64,000 nt of DNA from Symbiodinium natans. Taxonomy: Eukaryota; Sar; Dinophyceae; Suessiales; Symbiodiniaceae. Below, one piece after another: positions 29,729 to 39,398 of this stretch. The notes beneath the pieces are model-generated. The model did no database searches, had not been told where the DNA came from, and saw only the letters and a program-made list of their open reading frames with translations. The DNA is taken from NCBI GenBank assembly GCA_905221605.1, contig CAJNDS010002814.1, positions 205,714 through 269,713 on the forward strand, written 5' to 3'. How positions within the stretch are numbered: the stretch's first letter is position 1; each line of letters opens with the position of its first letter. A program made the translations under genes and the position numbers.

Positions 29729-29825
29729 CCCCAAACCCCAAACCCCAAACTCCAAACCCCAAACCCCAAACCCCAAACCCCAAACCCCAAACCCCAAACC
29801 CCAAACCCCAAACCCCAAACCCTAA
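29729..29825 (-). repeat. Variant array CCCCAAA
   Basis: About 13 units of CCCCAAA instead of CCCTAAA, a single T-to-C change carried by nearly all units. Confidence 0.95.
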
Positions 29826-29938
29826 ACCCTAAACCCTAAGCACCTTCAGACCCCCTGTAGAGCCTTGAGCCTTAGATCGGCTCCTAACACCTGGGAAGGC
29901 TGCCAAGCCGCTTCCCTGAGACGCGCTGAGAGGATGTG

Positions 29939-30090
29939 GTGTTTAGGGTTTAGGGTTTAGGGTTTAGGGTTTAGGGTTTAGGGTTTAGGGTTTAGGGTTT
30001 AGGGTTTAGGGTTTAGGGTTTAGGGTTTAGGGTTTAGGGTATAGGGTTTGGGGTTTGGGGTTTGGGGTTTGGGGTTTGGGGTTCAGAGCT
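29939..30090 (+). repeat. TTTAGGG tract grading to TTTGGGG
   Basis: About 15 standard units followed by about 6 TTTGGGG units, the complement of the CCCCAAA variant at 29729. Confidence 0.95.
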
Positions 30091-30115
30091 TTGGGTTTGC
30101 GGATTTCACTGCTAG

Positions 30116-30205
30116 GAAGCGGGCAGTTCGCTAATGTTCGTGTACCCTGAGCTTGAGAAGCCACATTATCGTCGGGGGCTCCGAACCAGAAGCCCGAAGA
30201 CCTAA
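30116..30205 (+). CDS. Candidate last exon, unknown protein
   Basis: Acceptor TTTCACTGCTAG ends at 30115. The phase-0 frame reads EAGSSLMFVYPELEKPHYRR then GLRTRSPKT and a stop at 30203. Clean and protein-like. Confidence 0.6.
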   Translation, partial: EAGSSLMFVYPELEKPHYRRGLRTRSPKT

Positions 30206-30459
30206 ACCCTTGTCGGCTGGGAGCAAGCCCTAAACCCTAAGCCCTAAAACCATAAGCCTTAAAACCCCCTAAGCCCTATGCCCCGAACCCCTAAGGTCCT
30301 GAGCCCTAAGCCCAATCAGCCCAAAGATGCCTTAAACCCTAAACCCTAAACCCTAAACCCTAAACCCTAAACCCTAAACCCTAAACCCTAAACACTAAAC
30401 CCTAAACCCTAAACCCTACACCCTCAACCCAAAACCCTAAAGCCTCCAAGAGCCCTCAG

Positions 30460-30553
30460 TCCTTAAGGGCGAAGGTCATGTGTGCGGAACCCGCCCTGGC
30501 GTATCGAAAGCCGCGAGGTTGGTGCAAAACAGGGCTGCTGGGCAAGGGCATGG
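30460..30553 (+). CDS. Candidate exon with GC donor
   Basis: Acceptor GCCCTCAG ends at 30459. The phase-0 frame reads SLRAKVMCAEPALAYRKPRG then WCKTGLLGKGM before GCTTAGGG. A second frame is also open. Confidence 0.5.
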
Positions 30554-30607
30554 GCTTAGGGTTTAGTGTTTAGGGTTTAGGGTTTAGGGTTTAGGGTTTG
30601 CTGTGAC

Positions 30608-30687
30608 ATGGCGCAGAAGCTGCAGGTCGAGATGCAAGCTAGCTTCGAACACTTCGTGAAATGGCGAAGAGCCGCTCTGGCCCGAAT
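30608..30687 (+). CDS. Candidate exon, helical
   Basis: The frame reads MAQKLQVEMQASFEHFVKWR then RAALARM before GTGGAGGG. Either the ATG at 30608 is a start or ATGGCGCAG is an acceptor ending at 30616. The longer 103-codon frame runs on into AT-rich filler and is not believed beyond about 30690. Confidence 0.55.
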
Positions 30688-30699
30688 GTGGAGGGCCTT

Positions 30700-31310
30700 A
30701 GATCCTTACTGGCTCAAAACCCAACTTTTCAACTTTTGGGCTTCTTGTAAGGTAGTTTATTCTGAAAGTTTCAACTTTTATTTCCTTGGGTTTTGGGCCA
30801 GTAAGGATCCCACCCCACACTGTCTCAGGCGGCACAACCACCTTAACCTATTCTTTTTCGGGTTTAGGCCTAAGCTCAAGTCAATGGCCTACTTCCAAAC
30901 ACCTTCTTCCGTCCAGTAGTACTGTATTGAGGGTCCTTGAAGGAATTCCACTAATAGTAAAATAGCATTTCCCTTTCAATATTAGTAAAGGTTTCTATGG
31001 ACAGATATTAGTTCTTTATCTGTATCTTCTTCAACTTCATTTCGGCTTCTCTTCTTTCTCACATCCAGATAATGCATTAGAAGCATGTGGATTACTTACT
31101 CCTTTACATATAGTACCTGAATGGTATTTCATATGCCAATATGCTGTGTTAAAAGCTGTACCAATAAAAATGCAGAATTCATTATCTGTTTTCCTTCTAT
31201 CCTCATCCTATTTTACTCTTTATGAGAAGTCTTTCAACGTCATTCTGTTTTATAATTAAGACAGACGTCCAGTAATGATTTAACGGTTTTTATTCGAGTG
31301 GGCGGCCTAC
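30700..31310. other. AT-rich filler without recognised genes
   Basis: About 600 bp poorer in G+C than its surroundings and free of the 7-mer. No splice-framed exon seen. Looks like intron or old element sequence. Confidence 0.5.
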
Positions 31311-31409
31311 GCTCTGTTTTTCGGGTTCTGGGTTTAGAGTTTAGGATTTAAGGTTTGGGGTTTAGGGTTTAGGGCTCAAGGGTGTTGGGTGCTCAGCACA
31401 TTAGCCCAG

Positions 31410-31478
31410 AATTGACCATGTCAGGTCGCTGGTTGAAGGTTCAGCGGCGTTCCTGGGAAAGTGCTGAACCCAGCCAGC
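31410..31478 (+). CDS. Candidate exon, frame uncertain
   Basis: Acceptor ATTAGCCCAG ends at 31409. One frame reads IDHVRSLVEGSAAFLGKC and stops; the other reads LTMSGRWLKVQRRSWESAEP. Followed by CCCTAAA. Confidence 0.4.
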
Positions 31479-31631
31479 CCTAAACCCTAAACCCTGCGCC
31501 CGAAACCTTAAGCCCCAAACCCCAAACCCTGAACTTAAGCCCAAAAAAAACCGAAATTCCAAACCCCACAAGCGTTACTTCGGGTTGAGGCTCAGGGTGT
31601 ACGGCAGGGTTTAGGGTTTAGGGCATTTTAG

Positions 31632-31715
31632 GCCTGCCCCTTCAAGAGTGCCGCCAGCTTCCATTGGCCCAAACATAGTCTGGAGCAGTTTACGAGGTTC
31701 TGCCAGACCTTAACA
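31632..31715 (+). CDS. Candidate exon, unknown protein
   Basis: Acceptor GCATTTTAG ends at 31631. The phase-0 frame reads ACPFKSAASFHWPKHSLEQF then TRFCQ before degenerate CCCTAAA-like sequence. Strong protein-like composition. Confidence 0.55.
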
Positions 31716-31989
31716 CAAAGCCTTAGCCCTCAACCCTGACCCTAACCCTAAACGTCAAACCCTAAACCTTAAACCTTAAACCCCAAATCTTCAGCGCTCT
31801 ACAACTGCTAAACCCCCGAAACCCATAAAGCCCTCGCCCCGGAGACAGAAGCCTTGAATCTCTCGAAGCCCTAAACCCTAAAGCACTAAACCAAAAGGCA
31901 GCCCTCAACCCTAAACCCTACAGACCCTAAACCCGAAACCCGAGACAGAAGCCTCAATTTGGCAAGCTGGACCCTGAAACCCTCAATCA

Positions 31990-32072
31990 GCCAAGCAGCC
32001 CGGGACCCCCAAAGCCACTGTAAAAGATGGGGAAGAAGGCGGCGCCAAAGAAGGCCGGACAGCTTGGGGTTT
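31990..32072 (+). CDS. Candidate exon, charged
   Basis: Acceptor CTCAATCAG. One frame reads AKQPGTPKATVKDGEEGGAK then EGRTAW; another starts at an ATG at 32027 with MGKKAAPKKAGQL. Followed by TTTAGGG repeat. Frame unresolved. Confidence 0.4.
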
Positions 32073-32182
32073 AGGGTTTAGGGTTAGGGTTTAGGGTTTA
32101 GGGTTTGGGGTTTAGGGTTTAGGGTTTAGGGTTTAGGGTTTAGGGTTTAGGGTTTAGGTTTAGGGTTAGGGTTTAGGGTAAA

Positions 32183-32235
32183 GGGTTTCGGGTTTCGGGT
32201 TTCGGGTTTCGGGTTTCGGGTTTCGGGTTTCGGGT
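32183..32235 (+). repeat. Variant array TTTCGGG
   Basis: About 7 units of TTTCGGG next to standard TTTAGGG. Confidence 0.93.
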
Positions 32236-32436
32236 AGGGTTGAAGGTTTAGGTACCATTCTGGGCCCTACCCTGCTGACCCGACACCCGAAGGGCTTGCG
32301 GGTTCCGGGGCTTCAGGGCCTTGGGCTTAGGGTTAATTCCTGCGCGATTTCAGAGCCGAAGGCTGTAGGGTGTAGGGTCTAGGGTTTAGGGTTTAGGGTT
32401 TAGGGTTTAGGGTTTGGGGCTTAGGGTTTAGGGTTT

Positions 32437-32504
32437 ACATCCCGCACGCTGGCGGAGGCAATCGTGTTCTGCACCACCAGTGTCAAGGGGAAGAAGGCGC
32501 CGAG
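32437..32504 (+). CDS. Candidate exon, GTATAT donor
   Basis: The frame reads TSRTLAEAIVFCTTSVKGKK then APR, ending before GTATATGGG. It follows TTTAGGG repeat (TTTAGGGTTTAC). No family recognised. Confidence 0.5.
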
Positions 32505-32722
32505 GTATATGGGAACTTCCCAAAGAGGGGTAGCCCTAATACACCCCAAGATTTTTCACATCCTTGTTATAGGATCTGCCCGAAACCCCCGTAAGATGAT
32601 CAGGTTTCGGTGTTTAGGGGTTGCGGGGATGAGGGCTTTGGGGTTTAGGGTGCAGGGTACCCTTGTTTGGGGTTTGAGGTGTAGGTTCAGGGTACCATGC
32701 AGTGTGGTTCAGGATTTGGACT

Positions 32723-32842
32723 CTGAACCCTCACATCTTTGCGCTTGACACCTCCAGACTTCTCGAGACACTCAAAATCACGAAAAACGGCGGACAGCGA
32801 AGGACAGCTACTGGGACACTCGTGCCTGCGCGGCATCCATAA
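32723..32842 (+). CDS. Candidate exon, unknown protein
   Basis: The frame reads LNPHIFALDTSRLLETLKIT then KNGGQRRTATGTLVPARHP and a stop at 32840. CACCTCCAG near 32755 could be an internal acceptor in the same frame. Confidence 0.5.
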   Translation: MNPHIFALDTSRLLETLKITKNGGQRRTATGTLVPARHP

Positions 32843-33056
32843 ACACTGCACATCCCCTCTGCCTCACCTCAGGTACGCCGCAGTCGTCCTGCGCACTTTC
32901 GAGAGCCATCACGAAACAGTTTTTTTTTTAGAATCCTGCCACTCTGCATGTTTTGGTACTGGGGTACTGTAGTGCGAGAAGCGGAGTCGCTATGTAAGGA
33001 AGATTCAGCGGAATGCCTTCATGAATTTGTAAGAGATATCTGGAAAATCTCCGCAG

Positions 33057-33107
33057 AAGAAGCCAGAACTCATGGTCTGTGACTTCTTTCATAATAAGCC
33101 CAAGTAG
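33057..33107 (+). CDS. Candidate last exon, 17 codons
   Basis: Acceptor AATCTCCGCAG ends at 33056. The phase-0 frame reads KKPELMVCDFFHNKPK and stops at 33105. Confidence 0.5.
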   Translation, partial: KKPELMVCDFFHNKPK

Positions 33108-33316
33108 GGTTTGGGTTCCAGGGGGTTTAGGGATGGGACTTGTTTCTGGGCTGCTGTGAGGAACTTTCCGATGATAGATGGGACTGCGGCTTGGTAGTTG
33201 AATAGTTACAATAGGGCTTTTTGGGGGTTTTTACAGTATAAAGTAGCGGTAATTATTCCGGCCCCTAAATTAGAAGCATCTGGAACTCATGGTGGGGGTT
33301 TGCATCCGGGCTTTGA

Positions 33317-33570
33317 TTGAGGACCTTCCCGAAGATTGATGGGACGTGTGGGGCTTCTCCGTACGAAATCATACAAGTAGGTGTCTCACAGCCTGGAAGC
33401 TCCAGAACGCTTGATAAGGCATGTCGCTTAAATGAAGGGTTCTGTAGGGGATCTACATCTGGCGCGATATGCTGCATGGAAAATCTCCCTGTGAAAGGGC
33501 GGGTGCTACAGGTCGCTGCGTGTCTGTATTGGGGGAGACTAAGCTTCATGAGGCAGGGGTTTGGGTTTTT
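33317..33570 (+). CDS. Hypothetical frame in a diverged duplication
   Basis: Open frame with TFPKIDGTCGASPYEIIQVG, then GFCRGSTSGAICCMENLPVK and GRVLQVAACLYWGRLSF. Its start region (about 33283-33350) resembles about 33070-33180 (AGAACTCATGG; GAGGAACTTTCCGATGAT against GAGGACCTTCCCGAAGAT), so a local duplication underlies it. No family recognised. Confidence 0.4.
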
Positions 33571-33859
33571 GGGGTTTAGGGTTAAGGGTGCAGCATGGTG
33601 GGTTGTCTGAAGGGTGAACAAGTCGCTCCAGGTGTTCAGAGCTTCAGAAGGGGAAGCAGCAGATTTGCGGGAGCACTGGTTGCCCAGTGCATCTCCACGG
33701 TTTAGGGTTTGGGGTTGGAGTTTAGGGTTTTTCGTTTTTGTTCCTCCGAGTGTTTAAGTCTGTTGCTTTATGAGCGAGGAAACCGTGAAAGACGAGGAGG
33801 AAGAGGAACAAAAACGCTATGCACTTCGATCATCCCCACCCTTCAGCTACCCGAAGTAG

Positions 33860-34860
33860 GAGCCATCCATCCTTTTCCGGATCCACTTACGGATGCTTCG
33901 GCTTCTTCAGCCGACCATCCTGTCGTCATCCGGCACCATGGGTGCCGACGCCATATTCTTCGGGAATACCCTCTCGACTCCCTGTCTTCGTGCTCGACTG
34001 GCCAGTGCCGAGAACTCTGCCTGGTTTGGGGTGTTGAATGGCGCTCTAGGCAGTGTCTTCTTTAGTTCCTCCACTTTCCACGCATACTTAATCGTAGGCA
34101 TGGGGGGAAGCAACATCTTATCCCGGGAGTTGGGCTTGAAGTACTCTTTCCTGTGTTAGTCAGCTGGCTCTTGAATTTCATGGCGCGGTGATATCCGTCA
34201 GCATCGGGTGATGGTGACTTCGTATCTTGCTGACAGTCTCAAGCTGCCTCCAGGAACTATTGCTGACACCACTCCCAAGCTTCCCTGAGAAGGGTGGGGG
34301 TCATTACCTGAGTCTGGCAGACACCTGTAGACGTAAATATCGGGTGCGAGAAAAGCTCCAAGAACGATGCTGACTCGCTCACTTCCAAAATCGCATGGCC
34401 CTTAGGGTTGAGCACGCCAATATTCGACCTAACCAGTTCAATATCAAGGATCGTCGCGACGCCACTGGGCCTTCCAATTCCAGTCGATATCCTCCCGGTT
34501 TCGATGTGACACCAGCTCTGACTGCAAGCCGCCAATCTTCTGCCGGGCTCACGTTTGCCATCTGCCACGGCGTTCTTATCTATCCCAGTCAGTCGATCAC
34601 TCACTAGCCTCCATTTGATATTCGCATGTGTTTCCTTCACTCTCATTGCAGCAACTGCTTTCTATCCGGTCCTGCGTCCTTGTATATCAGTGCTACAATC
34701 ATGTGCGAACACCATTCCCCGGTAACAGGCGATATATGAAGGGTTCGGTTGCAACACAAAGGGGCCAAGGCGGCCAAGGTTGTTCCCTTAGCGGTTTCTC
34801 GGAGGCACGGTGGGCATGCAGTGAATTCGGGCTTGACCTTGATCACCATGCACTCAAAAA
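33860..34860 (-). pseudogene. Broken minus-strand coding region
   Basis: Three minus-strand frames lie head to tail in different phases: 34849-34643 (SHMIVALIYKDAGPDRKQLL near its end), 34646-34257 (IDKNAVADGKREPG, SGVATILDIELVRSNIGVLN) and 34116-33907 (PTIKYAWKVEELKKTLPRAP, VERVFPKNMASAPMVPDDD). Each looks protein-like, but no splice signals join them, so frameshifts or decay are likely. The plus strand also has frames here (88 and 118 codons) of weaker composition. Possibly an old mobile-element gene; not identified. Confidence 0.4.
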
Positions 34861-34867
34861 TCCTGTC

Positions 34868-34960
34868 ATATAGGGGTCGGAATTATTATTATGATTTTTT
34901 ACCTTATGGTCCCTTTATACTTATATGGTAATGACCCCCCCAAGACCCGATTTTAATTAT
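34868..34960. other. AT-rich small-element-like piece
   Basis: AATTATTATTATG and CCCTTTATACTTATATGG followed by ACCCCCCC recall the composition of family A/B elements, but no arms are clear. Confidence 0.25.
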
Positions 34961-35248
34961 CAAGGCCCCTCGATTATCTGTCCCCATCCTGGCCGATCGA
35001 CATCTTTCACCATGCTTGCAACCTTGCGCGCTCCCTCTTGCAGATCTCCATCTCTACAGATCGAGCTCAAACTCGCGCATGTATGGGGTTTGGGTTTAGG
35101 GTTTAGGGTTCAGGGTTTAGGGTTCAGGGTTCTTCAAACCGCACAGCTTTCCAGAATGCTTGCACGAGCGGCGTGGTGATTGTTATTCGACCCCTCCTCC
35201 TCAAGTATACCTCTCCTCCCATCATCGCGTACATCCTCAGATCCGCAG

Positions 35249-35288
35249 CTATCCCAATGGCGTCCTGTTGGGTTCATATTCCAGGGCG
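35249..35288 (+). CDS. Candidate small exon
   Basis: Acceptor CAGATCCGCAG ends at 35248. The phase-0 frame reads LSQWRPVGFIFQG; GTTTAGGG follows. Confidence 0.4.
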
Positions 35289-35554
35289 GTTTAGGGTTTA
35301 GGGTTAGGGTTTAGGGTTTAGGGTTTAGGGTTTAGGGTTTAGGGTTTTGGGTTTTGGGTTTCTGGTTTTTGGGTTTTGGGTTTTGGGTTTTGGGTATTGG
35401 GTGTGTGCTCCGCGTTGTACTTGCCCTAACCTAGAACCCAATGTGAACAGAGGTCTGGCCCGAATAAGCAGACTCACCAAAAGACAACATCTATAGGGAG
35501 ATCTCTAGATAGGTGCAGAGCACTATGGAGATACCGCCAAACTCATCCCTACTC

Positions 35555-35740
35555 AATACAGGGAGGGATCCAAGACCCAAGATTGCAGGGGCGAGGTCTG
35601 GAAGCAATCTTGAACCCTGTAGGGGGTAGGGTTTAGGGTTTAGGGATTGGCTATATGATTACTGAAAGGCAGTTCAGTATTCGATGCAGGGGAACCAAGA
35701 TCCAAGATTGCAGGGAAAAGTTTGGATCGTGGATCCCCCC
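35555..35740 (+). repeat. Diverged direct repeat
   Basis: AATACAGGGAGGGATCCAAG with CCAAGATTGCAGGGG (about 35557-35594) is echoed by ATGCAGGGGAACCAAGATCC and AAGATTGCAGGG (about 35680-35716). Two imperfect copies around a short TTTAGGG tract. Confidence 0.45.
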
Positions 35741-35773
35741 GCTCACCATGCTGAGCTGAAGAAGCCACATTCA

Positions 35774-36040
<267 letters not shown>

Positions 36041-36064
36041 ACCCTAAAGAAAAGCCGTGGGCAG

Positions 36065-36121
36065 GACATCGAGCGCGAGGCAGAGGAGGCAAAGCTGGCC
36101 GCAGAGGAAGCGGCGAAGAAG
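36065..36121 (+). CDS. Exon, Ala/Glu-rich coiled coil, part 1
   Basis: GCCGTGGGCAG ends at 36064. The phase-0 frame reads DIEREAEEAKLAAEEAAKK and can end before GCTGGG (GC donor, phase 0) or run a few codons further. The heptad-like Ala/Glu/Lys pattern predicts a coiled coil. The exon at 36769 has the same composition and phase. Confidence 0.6.
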
Positions 36122-36366
36122 GCTGGGTGTTCTCCGGCCCGTGGGGGTCTAGGGCAGTGGGGGTTTAGGGTTTAGGGTTTATAGGGGTTAGGGGTTAGGG
36201 GTTTAGGGGTTAGGGGTTTAGGGTTTAGGGTTTCTTGGGGTTAGGGTTTATAGGGGTTAGAGATAAGGGTTTAGGGTTTAGGGTTTCGGGTTTAGGGTTC
36301 AGGGTTTAGGGTTTAGGGTTCAGGGTTTAGGGGGTGAAGGCTGTGGTGTAAGGGCCTAGCATGCAG

Positions 36367-36437
36367 GGTTGTGGCTACTCAGCTACTTGTTGGCCGTCTG
36401 CGGCCTACGGCCACGGGGGCTTCTTCCGGAATGATGG
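36367..36437 (+). CDS. Candidate exon with GCTTAGG donor
   Basis: Acceptor CTAGCATGCAG ends at 36366. The phase-0 frame reads GCGYSATCWPSAAYGHGGFF then RND before GCTTAGG. Cys, Trp and Gly content suggests an extracellular or structural protein. Confidence 0.6.
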
Positions 36438-36542
36438 GCTTAGGTTTTAGGGTTTCGGGTTTAGGGCTAGGGGCTTAGGGTTTCGGGTTTAGGGTTTAGG
36501 GTTTAGGAGTTTAGGCTTCGCAAGCCGGAGATCTAACATCAG

Positions 36543-36627
36543 AACGGAGGACCCCTTCAGTGCCCTTCAGTCCTGTAATCGAAGGGTGCATAAGATCCAG
36601 AACAAGCCCCAAGCCTTGAGCCCCTAA
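36543..36627 (+). CDS. Candidate exon, unknown protein
   Basis: Acceptor CTAACATCAG ends at 36542. The frame from 36544 reads TEDPFSALQSCNRRVHKIQN then KPQALSP and a stop at 36625, inside or just before repeat. Confidence 0.5.
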
Positions 36628-36768
36628 ACCCCGAAAACCCTATAACCCCATAACCCTAAAACCCTATAACCCTAAACCCCAAACCCCAAACCCCAAACCC
36701 TAAACCCTAAACCCTAAACCCCAAACCCTACGCCTCCACCCCCTTAAACCCCGAAACCCTTTCTTCAG

Positions 36769-36795
36769 GCGGAGGAGGCGGAGGCAGCCTCGGCA
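36769..36795 (+). CDS. Exon, Ala/Glu-rich coiled coil, part 2
   Basis: Acceptor CTTTCTTCAG ends at 36768. The 27-nt phase-0 exon reads AEEAEAASA and ends before GTGAGGGG. Likely continues the coiled coil of 36065. Confidence 0.55.
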
Positions 36796-37156
36796 GTGAG
36801 GGGCCGAGAGGGTTTTAGGGTTTAGGGTTGAGGGTTTAGGGTTTAGGGTTCAGGGTTTAGGGTTTAGGGTTTAGGGTTGAGGTGTTAGGGTTCAGGGTTT
36901 AGGGTTTAGGCTTTAGGGTCCAAGATGGTTCTCAGGTGAGCCGTGCGGTGACTGTTGGTGAGGGTTAGGGGTTTTAGGGTTTAGAGGCTTAGAGTTTTGG
37001 GATTAGGTTTAGGGTTTTAGGGTTTTTGGGGGGTTTAGGGGTTCTAGGGTTCTAGGGTTTAGGTAGGTTTAGGATTTTGGGTTCAGGGTTTAGGGTTTAG
37101 GGTTCCCTACACCAAGGGTCGCTGGCTGCGCATTCAGTTTTTACCTTTCTTCGCAG

Positions 37157-37284
37157 TGTCGGCTTCCAATCGGGTTTAGGGTTTAGGGTTTAGGGTTTAG
37201 GGTGCGGTGAGGCGAATGTCCAAAGTGCTCGCCGTCAGCACAGCGCTTAATGATGATGGCCTGGACGTGGAATGTGCCAGCATG
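37157..37284 (+). pseudogene. Partial paralogue interrupted by TTTAGGG and CCCTAAA
   Basis: TTCTTCGCAG then CRLPI-coding bases, then 30 nt of TTTAGGG repeat (37172-37201), then a block matching the gene at 37825. It reads MSKVLAVSTALNDDG then LDVECASM, where the gene has MSKVLTVSTALNDDGSLDVE. The match ends at 37284, where a CCCTAAA tract begins. Differences in the coding block are mostly third-base changes plus one lost codon. The 30-nt insert replaces 14 nt (37846-37859 of the gene) and is short for an intron, so a damaged copy is as likely as a spliced gene. Confidence 0.7.
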
Positions 37285-37452
37285 AACCCTAAACCCTAAG
37301 CCCTAAACCCTAAACCCTAAACCCCAAAACCCCAAACCCCAAACCCCAAACCCTAAACCCTAAACCCTAAACCCTAAACCCTAAACCCTAAACCCTAAAC
37401 CCTAAACCCTAAACCCTAAACCCTAAACCCTAAATCCTAAACCCTAAACCCA
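37281..37452 (-). repeat. CCCTAAA tract after paralogue
   Basis: About 24 units, a few CCCCAAA. It is followed by AAACCCAG and GAGTC...ACCATTG, which resembles the gene at 37981-37993 (GAGTCCACCATTG), so the paralogue may resume here. Confidence 0.9.
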
Positions 37453-37824
37453 GGAGTCAGAGTACCATTGCGATTGGCAAAACACGCAGGGTGCCCGCAG
37501 AGTCACATGCACCTTGTTTTTTCCATGGTGACAGGGATCCTAATCTCACTTAATGATTCGAGGATTTTTAGGGTTTAGGGTTTAGGGTTTAGGGTTTAGG
37601 GTTTAGGGTTTAGTGAATGAGGGATCCCTGTTGTGAGTCACGGAATTCCCCAATCACGGGGCCTCTGGCCAAACAAAACCTATACCCGGACCACTTAAAC
37701 CAGTCATCTCCGAGTCCCTGCACCCCGAAGGGTTTAGGGTTTAGGGTTTAGGGTTTAGGGTTTAGGGTTTAGGGTTTAGGGTTTAGGGTTTAGGGTTTAG
37801 GGCCACGCCCGCTCTTCTTCGCAG

Positions 37825-39003
37825 TGTCGGCTTAGGCTTCCAATCTCACTCGATGCAATGTGCGTGAGCCGCATGTCCAAAGTGCTCACCGTCAGCACGG
37901 CCCTCAACGATGACGGCAGCCTCGACGTGGAGTGCGCCAGCATGGCAGGGCGGAGGCTACGTGTAATCACTCTGCCACAGGAGTCCACCATTGAAGACGT
38001 GGTAGACGCTCTCAAAAACCGATTAGGGCTCCCAAAAGCTTATTTTGACGTGTACGCCGCTGGCGAGATCATCGTGGACCGGCGCCAGCTGGCGTCCGAC
38101 AGGCAGTACATCATGTCAGAAGACGCCTACGGGCCGGCCAGAAAGTTTCTGGCAGCGCTTTCCAAGAAGGCTTTCCACCCTAAATGCCGCCATTTCGATG
38201 TGAATTGGACAGAGAGAACAGCGCCGGATGTGGATCAGGCGGACGTGGCACGCTTCTTGGAAGGCTTGGGTGTATCCAGCCGCGCAGAAACTGAGAGGCT
38301 CATGCGAGTTTTTGGACGTCTCACGTCCGTTGCCGAAAACTGGAACATGTTCGACCTTGCACTGCTGCAGAACTTCGACCCTGGCATGAACACCTTCAAG
38401 CATGCCCTGTGCGACAGCTGGCTGCAGGTGGCGCGGAGCGCCGCCAAGCAAAAGGTGTCGCGGGATGCCTCTCCACTGTTCCTGCCCTGCGTGAATGAGC
38501 ACGGCCGAATGATCAGGGTTTCGCTCTTTGGCGCGGACGGAACCTTTCCTGAGTCTGTCGATAGAGGCTTGCAGGATTCGCTGTCTTTGTCAGATGTGCG
38601 GCCGTGTCATAGCCTGCACGAGTTGATGTTTGCAGCAGCCTCCTTGCAGTGGGACGCAAATCACGCGCAGGTCTCGCGCGAGGTGGTAGAGGAGGCTTTT
38701 CATCTTTTCGAGCAACATCGGCAGTGTGACATCGTCTTGGAACCGCGCCCAACCCCAGAGGACGTGGTGAGAATGGCCCACGTCCAGCTACTTCTGTCCT
38801 GCAACGTAGGTCCTGTGAGGGTGGAAGGAAGCCTGCCGCCCAACTTAGTTCAGTCTGTGGCGACATTGCTGCGCTGGCACATGCGCGTGCTTCGTTTTGG
38901 CGTCGACCAGCTCACAGGTAAGGCCCTTGAGCAGTACCTCGACCAGGAGATGCAGGTAGCCTTTGAAAGCCAAGGCCGCTTCAGAGGTGTGCCCCGGCTT
39001 TAG
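37825..39003 (+). CDS. Conserved hypothetical protein, ubiquitin-like start
   Basis: The longest credible coding block: 392 codons and a stop, open from a TTCTTCGCAG acceptor at 37824; an ATG lies at 37858. Codon use is GC-ending and even. The N-terminal part (MSKVLTVSTALNDDGSLDVE, then RVITLPQESTIEDVVDALKN with VYAAGEIIVDRRQL) has the beta-grasp rhythm of a ubiquitin-like domain. The remainder is helical, with WNMFDLALLQNFDPGMN and HVQLLLSCNVGPVRVEGSLP; I do not recognise it. CAG/GTAGCC near 38956 is a phase-0 donor that could join the frame at 39060 instead of ending here. It lacks internal repeat introns, unlike its partial copy at 37157. The long minus-strand frames are shadows. Confidence 0.85.
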   Translation, partial: CRLRLPISLDAMCVSRMSKVLTVSTALNDDGSLDVECASMAGRRLRVITLPQESTIEDVVDALKNRLGLPKAYFDVYAAGEIIVDRRQLASDRQYIMSEDAYGPARKFLAALSKKAFHPKCRHFDVNWTERTAPDVDQADVARFLEGLGVSSRAETERLMRVFGRLTSVAENWNMFDLALLQNFDPGMNTFKHALCDSWLQVARSAAKQKVSRDASPLFLPCVNEHGRMIRVSLFGADGTFPESVDRGLQDSLSLSDVRPCHSLHELMFAAASLQWDANHAQVSREVVEEAFHLFEQHRQCDIVLEPRPTPEDVVRMAHVQLLLSCNVGPVRVEGSLPPNLVQSVATLLRWHMRVLRFGVDQLTGKALEQYLDQEMQVAFESQGRFRGVPRL

Positions 39004-39059
39004 ACACCTTGTCTTCCGGTGTAGAAGTCTAGCAGTCTTGCCTCCTTTCACTGGCCTAG

Positions 39060-39242
39060 GTGCTCATACTGGTGCTGGATTTGCCCGACAGCCATGACCT
39101 GCTTGGGCCATGCCAGCAGTTGGGCCAGAACTTTGCCGAAAGCATGCCGGTTCCTGGTCCGGATTCGGAACATATTGTAGTCAACTTTCTGAAACGCCCT
39201 GAGCCTAAGCAGGCTAAAGCAGGGCACCTGCATGAACCCTGA
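39060..39242 (+). CDS. Probable last exon of the preceding gene
   Basis: Acceptor TTTCACTGGCCTAG ends at 39059. The phase-0 frame reads VLILVLDLPDSHDLLGPCQQ, then LGQNFAESMPVPGPDSEHIV and ends KAGHLHEP at a stop. It could be joined to the 37825 gene from the phase-0 donor near 38956 (intron about 104 nt), giving a different C-terminus. Confidence 0.55.
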   Translation: MLILVLDLPDSHDLLGPCQQLGQNFAESMPVPGPDSEHIVVNFLKRPEPKQAKAGHLHEP

Positions 39243-39294
39243 GACCAAACTCTAAAAAACCCCTAACCCTAAAACGCTAAACCCAGAAACCCAG

Positions 39295-39398
39295 AAACCC
39301 TAAGCCCTAAGCCCTAAGCCCTAAGCCCTAAGCCCTAAGCCCTAAGCCCTAAACCCTAAACCCTAGACCCTAAACCCTAAACCCTAAACCCTAAGCCC
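39295..39398 (-). repeat. CCCTAAG / CCCTAAA tract
   Basis: About 8 CCCTAAG units then standard units. Confidence 0.93.

Noticed and set aside
37858-39051. Minus-strand frames of 60-128 codons over the main gene
   Set aside because: Shadows of the 392-codon plus-strand frame, whose partial paralogue shows third-base changes in the plus-strand frame.
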